Source: an uncultured Aquimarina sp.
Lineage (GTDB): Bacteria; Bacteroidota; Bacteroidia; Flavobacteriales; Flavobacteriaceae
Length of the DNA: 64,000 bases
Direction of reading: 5' to 3'
Assembly (NCBI GenBank): GCA_947498705.1
Contig: CANMLW010000002.1
Location: 62,001 to 126,000 of the forward strand
Shown here in pieces: positions 28,600 through 37,383 of the stretch (positions within the stretch are counted from its first letter, which is position 1; the number at the start of each line of letters is the position of its first letter). The position numbers were made by a program, and so were the translations under genes. The notes beneath the pieces are model-generated. The model was not told where the DNA came from. It saw only the letters and a program-made list of their open reading frames with translations, and did no database searches.

Positions 28600-30066
28600 A
28601 TGAAATTCAAACAGTTTTATATAATCAACTTAGCCATAACACTCTTCTTTTTTTCTTGTAAACAAGGAGATGATATTAACAATGAACAAAGTGAATTTAT
28701 TACAGAAAATGCGGTTGATAATCATCTGGCATTTGCAAAAATATTGGCAAAGGCCAGCCAACACGAAGGAGTAAGGTCACTTATCAAAAAAGAAGCACTT
28801 AAAAAATTTGACAAGGATTATGATGTTTTAGTTCATGTAATTAAAAATGAAATGGTCGAAGAAGAAAATACTTTTTATGATGTATTAAAATCTTATGATA
28901 CCAAAGATGAACTTGATAATATTTTAAATTCTACACCTCTTTTGACTATTTATATTCCTAAAGTACCAGAATTTGATGCAAAATCATGGAATGTTAGTAT
29001 AGAAGAACCTTTGATTGCTATTGCTGGCAAAAATGAAAATGACGCGATTACTTACATGAATGCTGAAGGAAAAAGTGAGCAAATGCCTGCTGATCATATT
29101 CCGGCTTTTGCTGTATTGGTTGTCAAAAATAATGAACGAGTTTCTGTAGGAGACCCCAATGCTAAAGGAAAAAGTATAAGTAAAAATGGTTTTAGTTATA
29201 CGTTCAATAATGATGCCTTTGACCCTTCAAAAGATTATCAAGTTGTTAATAATAAACTTAATTTTAATCAACCAGGAATAAATTCTAAAATCAAAGAAAG
29301 TTATCCAAAATCAAAATCCTGTGCTAACTGTTATCAAAGAGATTATATTTATTATTCTATTGATCCATCTAACAATATAAATGAAGGTAGTATTGACTTA
29401 CGTTATTCTGAAGCTATAAGAAGTATTAAATTTAATAACACAAGTGGTATTAGTAATGTTTCTAGCAATTATACAGAAGGTGATTTAGAACTACATTTTG
29501 AAACTTTTTTTATTGGTGCTAATGATGCACTTAATAAATTAGAGAAGGTTATTACTTTAAATCTTAATGATGTAGAAAATGTTACTTACAAAAAGAGATG
29601 TAATAAGTTCTTAGGGATTACTTTAAATTGTTGGCACGTAGTTGATAAGCGTGAAACAAAACTTTATACATTTGAAAATCCTCTTGAAATTACTCCTTGG
29701 AAAATGGATGAATATGGAGATCGTTGGTTATTTAAAGTTTTCGAATTTGATCCTTCTACCAAGTATACTACCAAAGTTTCACATAGTACGACTATAGGTG
29801 CAAACTTTAAAACTAAGGTTGAAGGAACTATAAAGAAAGTAGTAAAAATTGGTACAGGGCTTGGTGTCGATATAAAAACGAGCAAGTCAAACTCTAAAGA
29901 AATAAGCTACACAAAAGAATCAGACCAGTTAGGGCAATTTATAGTGAATTGGACTGATCCTGTTATTACAAATGAAATTCCAGTCCTTAACAGTAGGTTC
30001 TACATAACTAAAAAATATTCTACAGGTACTGTATCTATTAATTTTGGAACATCTTATGTGTTTTAA
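28600..30066 (+). CDS. hypothetical lipoprotein
   Basis: This 488-residue protein has a lipoprotein signal ending FFFSC (about Cys20). An N-terminal helical part (about 35-130) with AFAKILAKASQHEGVRSLIKK-like text is followed by beta-rich segments with a Cys pair CANCYQRD (about 247-250) and a second pair around KKRCNKFLGITLNCWHVVD. The C-terminal third has alternating strands with SISYTKESDQLGQF-like text. I recognise no family. Similar N-terminal modules occur in secreted Flavobacteria proteins. A terminator-like hairpin follows. Confidence 0.6.
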   Translation: MKFKQFYIINLAITLFFFSCKQGDDINNEQSEFITENAVDNHLAFAKILAKASQHEGVRSLIKKEALKKFDKDYDVLVHVIKNEMVEEENTFYDVLKSYDTKDELDNILNSTPLLTIYIPKVPEFDAKSWNVSIEEPLIAIAGKNENDAITYMNAEGKSEQMPADHIPAFAVLVVKNNERVSVGDPNAKGKSISKNGFSYTFNNDAFDPSKDYQVVNNKLNFNQPGINSKIKESYPKSKSCANCYQRDYIYYSIDPSNNINEGSIDLRYSEAIRSIKFNNTSGISNVSSNYTEGDLELHFETFFIGANDALNKLEKVITLNLNDVENVTYKKRCNKFLGITLNCWHVVDKRETKLYTFENPLEITPWKMDEYGDRWLFKVFEFDPSTKYTTKVSHSTTIGANFKTKVEGTIKKVVKIGTGLGVDIKTSKSNSKEISYTKESDQLGQFIVNWTDPVITNEIPVLNSRFYITKKYSTGTVSINFGTSYVF

Positions 30067-30109
30067 TACTTCTTTATTGTAAGTTACAAAACAATCAATA
30101 CATATTTTG

Positions 30110-30151
30110 AAGACCCCATTAATTCATATTCTGATTTGTATGGGGTTTTTA
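30110..30151 (+). terminator. terminator after the 28600 lipoprotein gene
   Basis: Stem ACCCCAT / ATGGGGT with a 20-nt loop is followed by TTTTT, 45 bases downstream of the stop codon. Confidence 0.55.
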
Positions 30152-30290
30152 AGTACCTCTTTCTTTTGAGACGATATACTATGTAGAGCAGTAGTATAAG
30201 CTAGTGAATAGATTTTTTGGCATAAATGGCTAGTTTGTTTTGATAATGATAAGAGCTATACTATTGCTGATATAGTCAATCTTGATATAC

Positions 30291-30944
30291 CTATACGGTA
30301 ATAATCTTTTCTTTTACAGCTTTGATCACCAAGCCTGCAGTATTTTTAACACCCAATTTGCTCATTAGATTTTTTCTATGTCCTTCGATGGTACGTACGC
30401 TAAGAAAAAGTTGTTCTGCTATTTCTGCAGTGGTATATTCTTGAGTAATTCCTTCTAGCACCTCGAGTTCTCTTGAAGTTAGATGGTAGTCTTTTGAGAT
30501 GGCAGGCGGTTTATTTGTTTTATGTTTTAATCCTTTTAATAATGCTTCAGATACAAAAGAGTTAAAGTAAAACCCATTTTGATAGGTAGATCGAATAGCA
30601 GTTTCTAATTCTTGTTGATTGGTGTCTTTTAAAAGATATCCATTGGCACCTACTTCCATAAGATAAGAGATCATACGCTCTTCTTTGTGCATCGTAAGGA
30701 TAATAATCTTGATGTTGGGATATAGTTCCTGAAGCTTTAAAGTAGTATCGACTCCATTCATATTTTCCATTTCCAGATCCAATAGTATAACATCAGGAAC
30801 TTCATTATTAAGTTTTACAAGTAAGTCTTTACCACTAACAGCTTCTAATGTTAATTCGATATTAGGCATTTTGTTAAGTAACGATTTGATGCCTTCGCGA
30901 AATAAATTATGATCATCAACCAATCCTAGTTTAATAGTTTCCAT
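30291..30944 (-). CDS. NarL/LuxR-type response regulator
   Basis: This 217-residue protein has a receiver domain (about 1-120) with the acidic pair LVDDHN, the phospho-acceptor Asp in VILLDLEMENMNG (about residue 55), and the T/K switch residues in IIILTMHKEER and GYLLKDTN. The C-terminal LuxR HTH (about 150-215) has LTSRELEVLEGITQEYTTAEIA-type text followed by LFLSVRTIEGHRKNLMSKLG. It follows the histidine kinase gene by 37 bases and is its probable partner. The regulated genes are unknown. Confidence 0.93.
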   Translation of the reverse strand: METIKLGLVDDHNLFREGIKSLLNKMPNIELTLEAVSGKDLLVKLNNEVPDVILLDLEMENMNGVDTTLKLQELYPNIKIIILTMHKEERMISYLMEVGANGYLLKDTNQQELETAIRSTYQNGFYFNSFVSEALLKGLKHKTNKPPAISKDYHLTSRELEVLEGITQEYTTAEIAEQLFLSVRTIEGHRKNLMSKLGVKNTAGLVIKAVKEKIITV

Positions 30945-30981
30945 AACAGTGTAATTAATTAATTTTTTAATACTTGATGCG

Positions 30982-31761
30982 CTATTTAATTACAATTTTG
31001 ACTTTCATTCCCGAATTTCCTTCAATAAAATAAATATTACCCGAGAGTATAGATAATCGACTCTCTATATTTTTAAGTCCCAACCCTTTTTTAAGAATCA
31101 GGTTTTCTTTGCTTAATCCTTTACCGTTATCTTCATATAGAATCACCAAAGAATTGTTTTCATTTTTTAATTCAAGATGTATAACAGAAGCTTGTGCGTG
31201 TTTAAGCGTATTGGTAATAAGCTCTTGTATGATTCTATATAAATTTAACTCTTTTGATTTGGAAATCGGCTGTGTTGTGTTATTTTTAAAGATAACTTTT
31301 ATTTTACCACTATCCTGTATGGTTTGTACCAAACTATGAATTGCTTCTATAAGCCCCAATTTTTCTAAAATAACAGGTCTAAGATCTTGAGAAATACTGC
31401 GTACACTTTGTATCATATCATCAAAAAAACCACTCATTTTTACAGTAATTTCTTCTAGTTCTTCTGCGGGTAATTGAGGCGATATTTGCCCAAAATATAG
31501 TTTGGTAGTAGTGAGCATTGCTCCTACATCATCATGTAACTCTTTGGCAATTCTGGTACGTTCTTCTTCCTGACTGCTAATCGATGTTTTTAATAGTTCT
31601 TTTTGATAATCAGATTCTAATTTTTGATGTTTTTTTTGCTGTGCCAGTAACCTTTTTTGATAAATAATAAAAAACACAATGACCGATAATGCTAATGAAA
31701 ATATGATCAGCATCCCAATGATGATGATTTTAAATGTTATGGCTTTTTCGGGGTCACCCAT
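30982..31761 (-). CDS. sensor histidine kinase, HisKA_3 type
   Basis: This 259-residue kinase has a single N-terminal transmembrane helix (IIIIGMLIIFSLALSVIVFF), a short coiled coil, the HisKA_3 dimerisation motif EEERTRIAKELHDDVGAML (phospho-accepting His), and a HATPase domain with LIQELITNTLKHAQAS, YEDNGKGL and KGLGLKNIESRL. It lacks any periplasmic sensor domain, so input may come from the membrane protein encoded upstream, whose gene overlaps it by 25 bases. The frame extends to a TTG at 31818; the ATG at 31761 (MGDPEKAITFK) is the likelier start. Confidence 0.9.
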   Translation of the reverse strand: MGDPEKAITFKIIIIGMLIIFSLALSVIVFFIIYQKRLLAQQKKHQKLESDYQKELLKTSISSQEEERTRIAKELHDDVGAMLTTTKLYFGQISPQLPAEELEEITVKMSGFFDDMIQSVRSISQDLRPVILEKLGLIEAIHSLVQTIQDSGKIKVIFKNNTTQPISKSKELNLYRIIQELITNTLKHAQASVIHLELKNENNSLVILYEDNGKGLSKENLILKKGLGLKNIESRLSILSGNIYFIEGNSGMKVKIVIK

Positions 31762-32387
31762 ATGGCTATAGTATAAAAAAGAGTGAGTACAATGTTTATA
31801 AAAGCATGAAGCCCCCAAAGAATATAACTAGCTTCGGTTATTCCTTTAAATAAGCTATTATTCATAAAAAACAAGATCAGGTTACTAGAGAAATAGATTA
31901 AAAACCCAGAATTGATCCAAAACATTGGATTTGTTTCCAGAGTACTATATTTTACTTCTTTAAGTAAGGCATAAAAATAACATAACGAAAAGAAGATAAC
32001 AACCACTCCTGTAAGAGTGGTTGTATTAGAATTAAAAGTTTGCAAATCCTGAAAAAACAAAGTGTTTATAACTGCAAATAATATAAAGCTACTACTTATG
32101 ATTATAAAGAACAGTTTCGAGAATAGGCTTGCAAGTACCTTTTTATAAATTGCTGTGATGAGCAAGAATTCCAGAACCGTATAAAAATGATACACAGGTA
32201 AATTATTCACCTTTTGATACCAAAGAATATTAGAAATAGATTCTACCAGTAAAACGGTTAAAAGTAAATATACCAGTCTAATCTGCACTTTGTTTAATGA
32301 ACGTAACTTAAACCCCGAAATTAATAAAGGAATAATGACGATAAAAGATGAAATCAGACTTAGGTTTGTAAAGAATTCTTTACTCAT
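31737..32387 (-). CDS. multi-pass membrane protein upstream of histidine kinase
   Basis: This 216-residue protein is about six or seven hydrophobic helices with short loops (LISSFIVIIPLLI, VYLLLTVLLVESI, FLLITAIYKKVL, and others) and no recognisable catalytic motif. Its 3' end overlaps the histidine kinase gene by 25 bases, so they are co-translated. It may serve as the sensory partner of that kinase, which has no sensor domain of its own. This is inference from context. Confidence 0.7.
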   Translation of the reverse strand: MSKEFFTNLSLISSFIVIIPLLISGFKLRSLNKVQIRLVYLLLTVLLVESISNILWYQKVNNLPVYHFYTVLEFLLITAIYKKVLASLFSKLFFIIISSSFILFAVINTLFFQDLQTFNSNTTTLTGVVVIFFSLCYFYALLKEVKYSTLETNPMFWINSGFLIYFSSNLILFFMNNSLFKGITEASYILWGLHAFINIVLTLFYTIAIWVTPKKP

Positions 32388-32409
32388 TGGTATATGATAA
32401 TGGTTGATT

Positions 32410-33147
32410 TTATACGCAAGTAGGAGGGCATGGTCTAGAATATTCTACATAAACTTCGCCATCTGGACCTCTTAAAGTATCAGGTAAAAAAACATTTTTA
32501 ATAGGCGTACCCGGGGTGATCCCAATTACTGGCGTGAAAGAAACCATGTCTTTATACTGAAACTTATTTTGATCCAGGCCTGGATAAAATTTGAGCGCTC
32601 CTATATTACCAAGAAAAGGATTGATCAAATCTGGTGTTACAATATAAAAAAGAACACGTTCCATAGGTCTTCTTTGAGGTACAACAGTGAACAAATCATC
32701 TACCAAACTCATTTCTACCTCTTCCCAATTTTTATGAATCATATCTTTAAAAATACCAGGTACATATTCAGAACCCAATCTTGTTTGATCTTTTTCTATA
32801 GGATTAATTTCTTTCGGTTTTGAATTAGGTTCGAGCCCAAATTTATGTTTTTTACCATCTTGATCTACGATTTCAAAAATCGGAAAGAAAGTAAAATGTT
32901 CTTTAGTACCCTTATGCAGCGCCATATACATTTTAAAACTTTTGATCTCTTTTATTTCATTAATTCTTTTTACATCATTTTTTCTCATCGAGTAATAATT
33001 TACCCGCTCATACTGTCCTTGTGTAGGGTCTAGTCTATGAAAATGATGAGTAAGTTGTAGTACATCTGCTCTTTGCCAATTGCTAGTGGTTGATTCAAAA
33101 ATCTCATCTGTTAGTACAAAGTCTTCCTGTGTGATTATGGTTTCCAT
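32410..33147 (-). CDS. hypothetical protein
   Basis: This 245-residue protein has no signal peptide or membrane segment. It is rich in short strands and prolines, with YVPGIFKDMIHKNWEEVE and LINPFLGNIGALKFYPGLD segments and a Cys-containing tail (RPCPPTCV). I do not recognise it. It lies 22 bases upstream of the membrane-protein/kinase/response-regulator genes in the same direction and may lead that operon. Confidence 0.55.
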   Translation of the reverse strand: METIITQEDFVLTDEIFESTTSNWQRADVLQLTHHFHRLDPTQGQYERVNYYSMRKNDVKRINEIKEIKSFKMYMALHKGTKEHFTFFPIFEIVDQDGKKHKFGLEPNSKPKEINPIEKDQTRLGSEYVPGIFKDMIHKNWEEVEMSLVDDLFTVVPQRRPMERVLFYIVTPDLINPFLGNIGALKFYPGLDQNKFQYKDMVSFTPVIGITPGTPIKNVFLPDTLRGPDGEVYVEYSRPCPPTCV

Positions 33148-33485
33148 TTGGATGTAGTTTATGGTTTATTAATTAGAGAATTAAAGTTAGCCAAAAAACG
33201 CGATATATCTCGATTTTACTGGCAATTTACAGGTAGTAACCCTATAAAACTACGTAATTACCCCCTATATAGTGATTTGGATGTGATTAGATTTAGAATT
33301 GCTGTAAAAATTACCTGTATCACTGCTCACAAAACCATTTAATTTATGATTTTGATAAGGAAATGATTGCTATAAATGCGATAATTTTATGGGGAAAATT
33401 CCGCTAATAATCAAATTATACCAGTCATGAGTTAAAATGAGCTAAAATAGGCGAAGTTGCTTTCTTTTTATACGACGCTGTGATT

Positions 33486-33512
33486 GTTTTACATAGCTCT
33501 GCTATGTAAAAC
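33486..33512. repeat. perfect 12-bp hairpin
   Basis: GTTTTACATAGC, loop TCT, GCTATGTAAAAC. Its apical CATAGC-nnn-GCTATG resembles the centre of the neighbouring element at 33553-33713 (CATAGC-AGG-GCTACG), so both may derive from the same kind of repeat. Confidence 0.6.
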
Positions 33513-33552
33513 ATGAACAAGGAAGTAAAAAATGAAATGAACAAGACTATTA

Positions 33553-33713
33553 ATACCATTTGTATTTTGAATTTACTGGTAAAGAAAATTAGGATTTTTT
33601 TGTTTCAGTGAAGAAGAAAAATCACGCATAGCAGGGCTACGGTTTATTTTTATTCTGAAACTGAGATGAAAAAAGAACATTTTATTCCGGTAGATTTAAA
33701 GTGCAAATGGTAT
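33553..33713. repeat. MITE-like element with 27-bp imperfect terminal inverted repeats
   Basis: The left end (33553-33579, starting ATACCATTTG and ending ACTGG) and the complement of the right end (33687-33713) agree at 22 of 27 positions. All five differences are transitions. An internal hairpin (CATAGC / GCTACG) sits at the centre, so the whole 161-base unit can fold back. It has no coding capacity. Confidence 0.65.
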
Positions 33714-33812
33714 AAGTTCGTTTTAATTTATAATTGGTATCAAACACACAGGAGAAGATTTGACCCGAACACTCCTTAAAACAAAGTAGGGCTAACCACA
33801 ACTCTTAAAACA

Positions 33813-35003
33813 ATGAAAAGAACAATTAAATTTTTTTTTGCGCTAAATGCATTTTTCTTACTCCTTATAAGTTGCTCAAAGGATGATAACCATGTAAAGA
33901 ATGATCATTTTTCACAGGATGAAGAAACTTTAAAAATTATCGAAAAATGGGGCTTTGCCAAAGAAACTATAGAAGATCACAAAGATTATTATCTGGTAGA
34001 TGGAGATATCGTTTTTTATAAAAATGAAAAATATCTTTATCCAGAACAATCAAATACCAAGCAAAGAAGGCATCCCAATTCTGTTACAATCTCTAATGTA
34101 CGAGTTTTTATAAACCCGGGGATGGATGCGAATTGGAGAAATGCTTCTGTGCAAGCTATTAATAGATGGAATGCCGTAAACTCAAAACTTAAGTTAACCG
34201 TAACCACATCTTTTGGTAATTCTCATATACAGATAATGTATGATTCTCATGACCCCAGTGTTAATTTAGGAAGCTCTACTTTTGGTAGAGGAACATTTCC
34301 GACAGGAAATGGATTACCAGGTACAAAAATATGGGTAAATCCAGATTTTGATTCTCCAAGGTTTTGTGGTAGAGCCATTAACCAGAATATGAGAATAGCT
34401 AATGTACAGCATGAGATAGGTCATAATGTGGGTATAACACATACTAACCAATCATTTGGTAGTTTAATACCAGGAACACCAACAACAGATGCTCAATCTG
34501 TAATGAATGGTGGTAGGGCCTGTACCATCAATAATTTTAGCTCGGGAGATATTACAGCTATTAAATATTTATTTCCGGTTCCTCTTACAGGTTTTACTCC
34601 ATTATACAGGTACTGGTTGCCTGGCAAGGATCATTTTTATACCACAAACTTTTCTGAGTTAGGTAATGGCGGTAATGGATGGGTATATGAAGGTATTCAA
34701 TGCCGTATTTCTGCAACCAGAATTAGTGGTACCGTTCCTTTATATCGTTATTATAATGGATCTATTGTGGATCATTTTTATACTGCAAATTTCTCTGAGT
34801 TAGGTAATGGCGGTAATGGATGGAAATATGAAGGTATTGCAGGGTATATTTATCCCAATGCTGGATCTGGAAGAATACCTCTTTACAGATATTATAATGG
34901 GGGTATCTCAGATCATTTTTATACCACTAACTTCTCTGAGTTAGGTAATGGCGGTAATGGATGGAAATATGAGGGTATTGCCGGATATGTGCTTCCTAGA
35001 TAG
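33813..35003 (+). CDS. metzincin-like metalloprotease lipoprotein with C-terminal repeats
   Basis: This 396-residue protein has a lipoprotein signal ending LLISC (Cys21). Residues about 90-255 form a zinc protease domain with HEIGHNVGITH (His200, Glu201, His204, His210), the metzincin HExxHxxGxxH motif, as in Bacteroidota M57-like proteases. The C-terminal part (about 262-396) has three near-identical repeats of about 45 residues with PLYRY, DHFYTTNFSELG and GWKYEGI, matching the DUF5648-type repeat. The DNA of the repeats is also nearly identical, indicating recent duplication. It should act at the cell surface. Confidence 0.85.
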   Translation: MKRTIKFFFALNAFFLLLISCSKDDNHVKNDHFSQDEETLKIIEKWGFAKETIEDHKDYYLVDGDIVFYKNEKYLYPEQSNTKQRRHPNSVTISNVRVFINPGMDANWRNASVQAINRWNAVNSKLKLTVTTSFGNSHIQIMYDSHDPSVNLGSSTFGRGTFPTGNGLPGTKIWVNPDFDSPRFCGRAINQNMRIANVQHEIGHNVGITHTNQSFGSLIPGTPTTDAQSVMNGGRACTINNFSSGDITAIKYLFPVPLTGFTPLYRYWLPGKDHFYTTNFSELGNGGNGWVYEGIQCRISATRISGTVPLYRYYNGSIVDHFYTANFSELGNGGNGWKYEGIAGYIYPNAGSGRIPLYRYYNGGISDHFYTTNFSELGNGGNGWKYEGIAGYVLPR

Positions 35004-35410
35004 GGATGTAAACTGAATCAAAACGATACATTTAACCCAGATTATGAATTAGAACTTTGTTATGAAGGTTTCAAGTGCAATAAAAACTGGTGTTTTCTTA
35101 ATTTCAGCATAGTAGTTTATCCTGAGTTTACCGAAGGGCTATGGTTACATTAAAAAATACAGCAAAGCGTCAGTTTTTGAAACAATTGGAAGCTGTAATA
35201 GGTTTTCTAATACATAATTCGGGTTTAAGTTGAATTAGCGGATTTTCTGAAAGTAAAGCCGCCATTTTGTTAAATAAATGGCGGCTTTTAATTTAATTGA
35301 TTTTAAAAAAATATTGAGTATAAAAGAGCTCAACATAAAATGAAAATCATACACTAAATGCTTTATAAGTTTACCTTCTTTTTGGTGATTAATTAAGTAT
35401 GCAAAACAAA
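35004..35410. other. intergenic region with terminator
   Basis: This 407-base stretch lies between the metalloprotease gene and the convergent HopJ gene. Apart from the hairpin at 35255-35290 I see nothing coding or repeated. Confidence 0.5.
35255..35290 (+). terminator. intrinsic terminator
   Basis: Perfect 13-bp stem AAAGCCGCCATTT / AAATGGCGGCTTT with an 8-nt loop, followed by TTTA. It lies about 250 bases after the metalloprotease stop and could serve either strand. Confidence 0.7.
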
Positions 35411-35755
35411 TTATTTAGCAGAAAGCGCTTCTCCAGAAAAAGAAATGCCGTCCCATCCGTTTTGTATAAAGTTTCTGATGTTTTGATGATCAGTTGCATT
35501 GGGATGTTTTAGTACATCTTCTCTATAATAATCCCCAAAACAAGCCAAGGTCTGGTCTGTATCGAGGTTATGCAGCTTTGCAAAAGAGAATAACTTACAA
35601 GATCCAGAGTTTTGACCTGCTTCATTATGAGTCTCACCGTTAGTAAAAGCCGTAGGAGTAAAATCATAATGCTCTTCTATAACTGCCATGGTATCTTGAA
35701 ACTGAATGGTATTTGGTGTTTGTTTTACATTTTCTATAAACTGTGTGATTGTCAT
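35411..35755 (-). CDS. HopJ family protein
   Basis: This 114-residue soluble protein has the HopJ family features: an N-terminal VIEEHYDFTPTAFTNG, then NSGSCKLFSFAKLHNL, and FGDYYREDVL with a C-terminal NFIQNGWDGISF. The family is named after a Pseudomonas syringae type III effector, but homologues are widespread in free-living bacteria that lack a type III system, so an effector role is not implied. The frame extends to a TTG at 35761; the ATG at 35755 is preferred. It sits 16 bases downstream of the UDG-family gene. Confidence 0.85.
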   Translation of the reverse strand: MTITQFIENVKQTPNTIQFQDTMAVIEEHYDFTPTAFTNGETHNEAGQNSGSCKLFSFAKLHNLDTDQTLACFGDYYREDVLKHPNATDHQNIRNFIQNGWDGISFSGEALSAK

Positions 35756-35771
35756 TGTCAATAGTTGTTAT

Positions 35772-36344
35772 TTATATTAAGTTTTTTTGTATTAATTTCT
35801 GAAGCATAGGAACCATTTCTTCTTCAAACCATGGGTTTTTAGCGCGCCAAAACCGATTTCTGGGAGAAGGATGTGGAGTAGGAAAATAAGTGGGCCAATA
35901 TTCTTTTCCTGCCTTAACAGTTTCTGTTAGGTTTTTTTTGATTTGATCTTTTAGATAATATTTCTGTGCATACAATCCAATAAGTATAATGAGTTGTACA
36001 TTAGGCATTTTCTCGAATAATTGTTCATGCCATAAAGGGGCACATTCTGGTCGTGGTGGCAGGTCACCACTTTTTCCTTTTCCTGGGTAACAAAACCCCA
36101 TAGGAATTAGTGCAATTTTTGTTTCATCATAAAATACTTGATCAGTAATGCCCAACCATTTTCTAAGTTGTTTTCCACTGGCATCATCCCAGGGAGTCCC
36201 AGAAAGATGAACTTTTGTACCTGGTGCTTGCCCGATAATGGCAATGGTTGCATCGGGATGTGCTGCCACAATAGGTCTTGGTCCTAATGCCAAATGTTCA
36301 TCACATACCTTACAGGCTCTTATGTCTGCTAACAAATTTTGCAT
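35772..36344 (-). CDS. uracil-DNA glycosylase family protein
   Basis: This 190-residue protein starts LLADIRACKVCDEHLALGPRP and carries GQAPGTKVHLSGTPWDDASG, the UDG-superfamily uracil-binding motif (the GEAPG-like loop seen as GQAPG). A C-terminal block TPHPSPRNRFW contains the HPSPRN-like motif. Many members with this architecture lack measured UDG activity, so the annotation stays at family level. It lies two bases downstream of rsmI and is co-transcribed with it. Confidence 0.87.
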   Translation of the reverse strand: MQNLLADIRACKVCDEHLALGPRPIVAAHPDATIAIIGQAPGTKVHLSGTPWDDASGKQLRKWLGITDQVFYDETKIALIPMGFCYPGKGKSGDLPPRPECAPLWHEQLFEKMPNVQLIILIGLYAQKYYLKDQIKKNLTETVKAGKEYWPTYFPTPHPSPRNRFWRAKNPWFEEEMVPMLQKLIQKNLI

Positions 36345-36346
36345 AC

Positions 36347-37021
36347 CTATTTTTTCTTTCCAGCAACGATCATCACGATTTCACCTTTTGGAGGGGTATT
36401 TTCGAAATGGGTACATACTTCCTGAACTGTTCCTCGTATGGTCTCTTCATGAAGTTTACTAATTTCTCTGGAAACTGACACCTGTCGATCTGCGCCAAAA
36501 TATTCGATAAAATGACCCAGGGTTTTTACAAGTTTGTGCGGGGACTCATAAAAAATCATAGTTCTGGATTCTTCTGTTAGCAACTTTAGTCTCGTTTGTC
36601 GACCTTTCTTTACAGGTAAAAAACCTTCGAAGACAAATTTATCATTTGGCAGACCACTAGTAACCAAAGCCGGTACAAAAGCAGTTGCTCCTGGCAAACA
36701 TTCTACCTCAAGTCCTTGTTCTACACAAGCTCGCGTAAGTAAAAAACCAGGATCACTAATGGCAGGAGTACCAGCATCACTTATTAGGGCAATGGTTGTT
36801 CCTCCTTGTAATTTCTGAATGATTTGATTGACCATCTTATGCTCATTATGCATATGATGACTTTGCATCGAGGTGGTGATTTGGTAATGTTTTAAAAGTT
36901 TTCCACTAGTACGGGTATCTTCTGCAAGAATCAAATCAACCTCATTAAGAACCTTGATTGCCCTAAAGGTCATGTCTTCTAAATTACCAATAGGAGTGGG
37001 AACAATATATAATTTTGACAT
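36347..37021 (-). CDS. rsmI: 16S rRNA (cytidine(1402)-2'-O)-methyltransferase
   Basis: This 224-residue tetrapyrrole-methylase-fold enzyme has the RsmI signature TPIGNLEDMTFRAIKVL and LAEDTRTSGKLLKHY, followed by ALISDAGTPAISDPGF and PGATAFVPALVTSGLPNDKF. RsmI 2'-O-methylates C1402 in the 16S decoding centre. It is shorter than the E. coli protein at the C-terminus, as is usual in Flavobacteria. It follows the DoxX-like gene by one base. Confidence 0.95.
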   Translation of the reverse strand: MSKLYIVPTPIGNLEDMTFRAIKVLNEVDLILAEDTRTSGKLLKHYQITTSMQSHHMHNEHKMVNQIIQKLQGGTTIALISDAGTPAISDPGFLLTRACVEQGLEVECLPGATAFVPALVTSGLPNDKFVFEGFLPVKKGRQTRLKLLTEESRTMIFYESPHKLVKTLGHFIEYFGADRQVSVSREISKLHEETIRGTVQEVCTHFENTPPKGEIVMIVAGKKK

Positions 37022-37022
37022 G

Positions 37023-37367
37023 TTATGGTCTTATTTTTTTACCAATCGTATAAGAAACGATAAGAATTAAAAGTGCATATACAGATAATCCAATAGGATG
37101 CCCTGCATAATGGTGGGCCAAGGTAGCTAATATTAAATCAAAGAAAAAACCTGCATAGGCCCATTCTTTAATCCACTTAATTCTATTTGTCAAAATGGCG
37201 ACAATTCCTAATAGTTTGGCAACTGCCAAAGGAATTACAATATAGGTGGGGTAATTAAAACTTTTAAAAAAACCTTGTACCATTTCGGTATTAAAAAAAT
37301 ACATCTGTGCAGAATATAACATAATGGCACAAAGCGCTACGGTGGTAATCCAGTATAAAATTTTCAT
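37023..37367 (-). CDS. DoxX-like membrane protein
   Basis: This 114-residue protein has four predicted transmembrane helices and the DoxX-like pattern MVQGFFKSFNYPTYIVIPLAVAKLLGI followed by KEWAYAGFFFDLILATLAHH. The family is linked to oxidoreductase-associated membrane functions but has no single role. It lies in a tight minus-strand run between the hypothetical acidic protein and rsmI. Confidence 0.8.
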   Translation of the reverse strand: MKILYWITTVALCAIMLYSAQMYFFNTEMVQGFFKSFNYPTYIVIPLAVAKLLGIVAILTNRIKWIKEWAYAGFFFDLILATLAHHYAGHPIGLSVYALLILIVSYTIGKKIRP

Positions 37368-37383
37368 GAGGTAGGTTTATAAG

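Larger units (their letters stand above)
33148..33812. other. repeat-rich intergenic region without genes
   Basis: This 665-base divergent region between the 245-residue hypothetical gene and the metzincin-like gene contains a perfect 12-bp hairpin (33486-33512) and a 161-base MITE-like element (33553-33713). The frames seen here are short and AT-biased. I support no coding gene. Confidence 0.55.

Noticed and set aside
31737-31818. Start of the histidine kinase at the upstream TTG codon 31818
   Set aside because: The ATG at 31761 gives a normal short N-terminus, and the extra 19 residues have no hydrophobic or conserved character.
34640-34990. DNA repeats resembling a CRISPR-like array
   Set aside because: The repeats are in frame within the metalloprotease gene and encode the C-terminal protein repeats; there are no spacers of regular length between identical repeats.
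35411-35755. Type III effector system suggested by the HopJ name
   Set aside because: No type III secretion genes are present and the family is widespread in non-pathogens.
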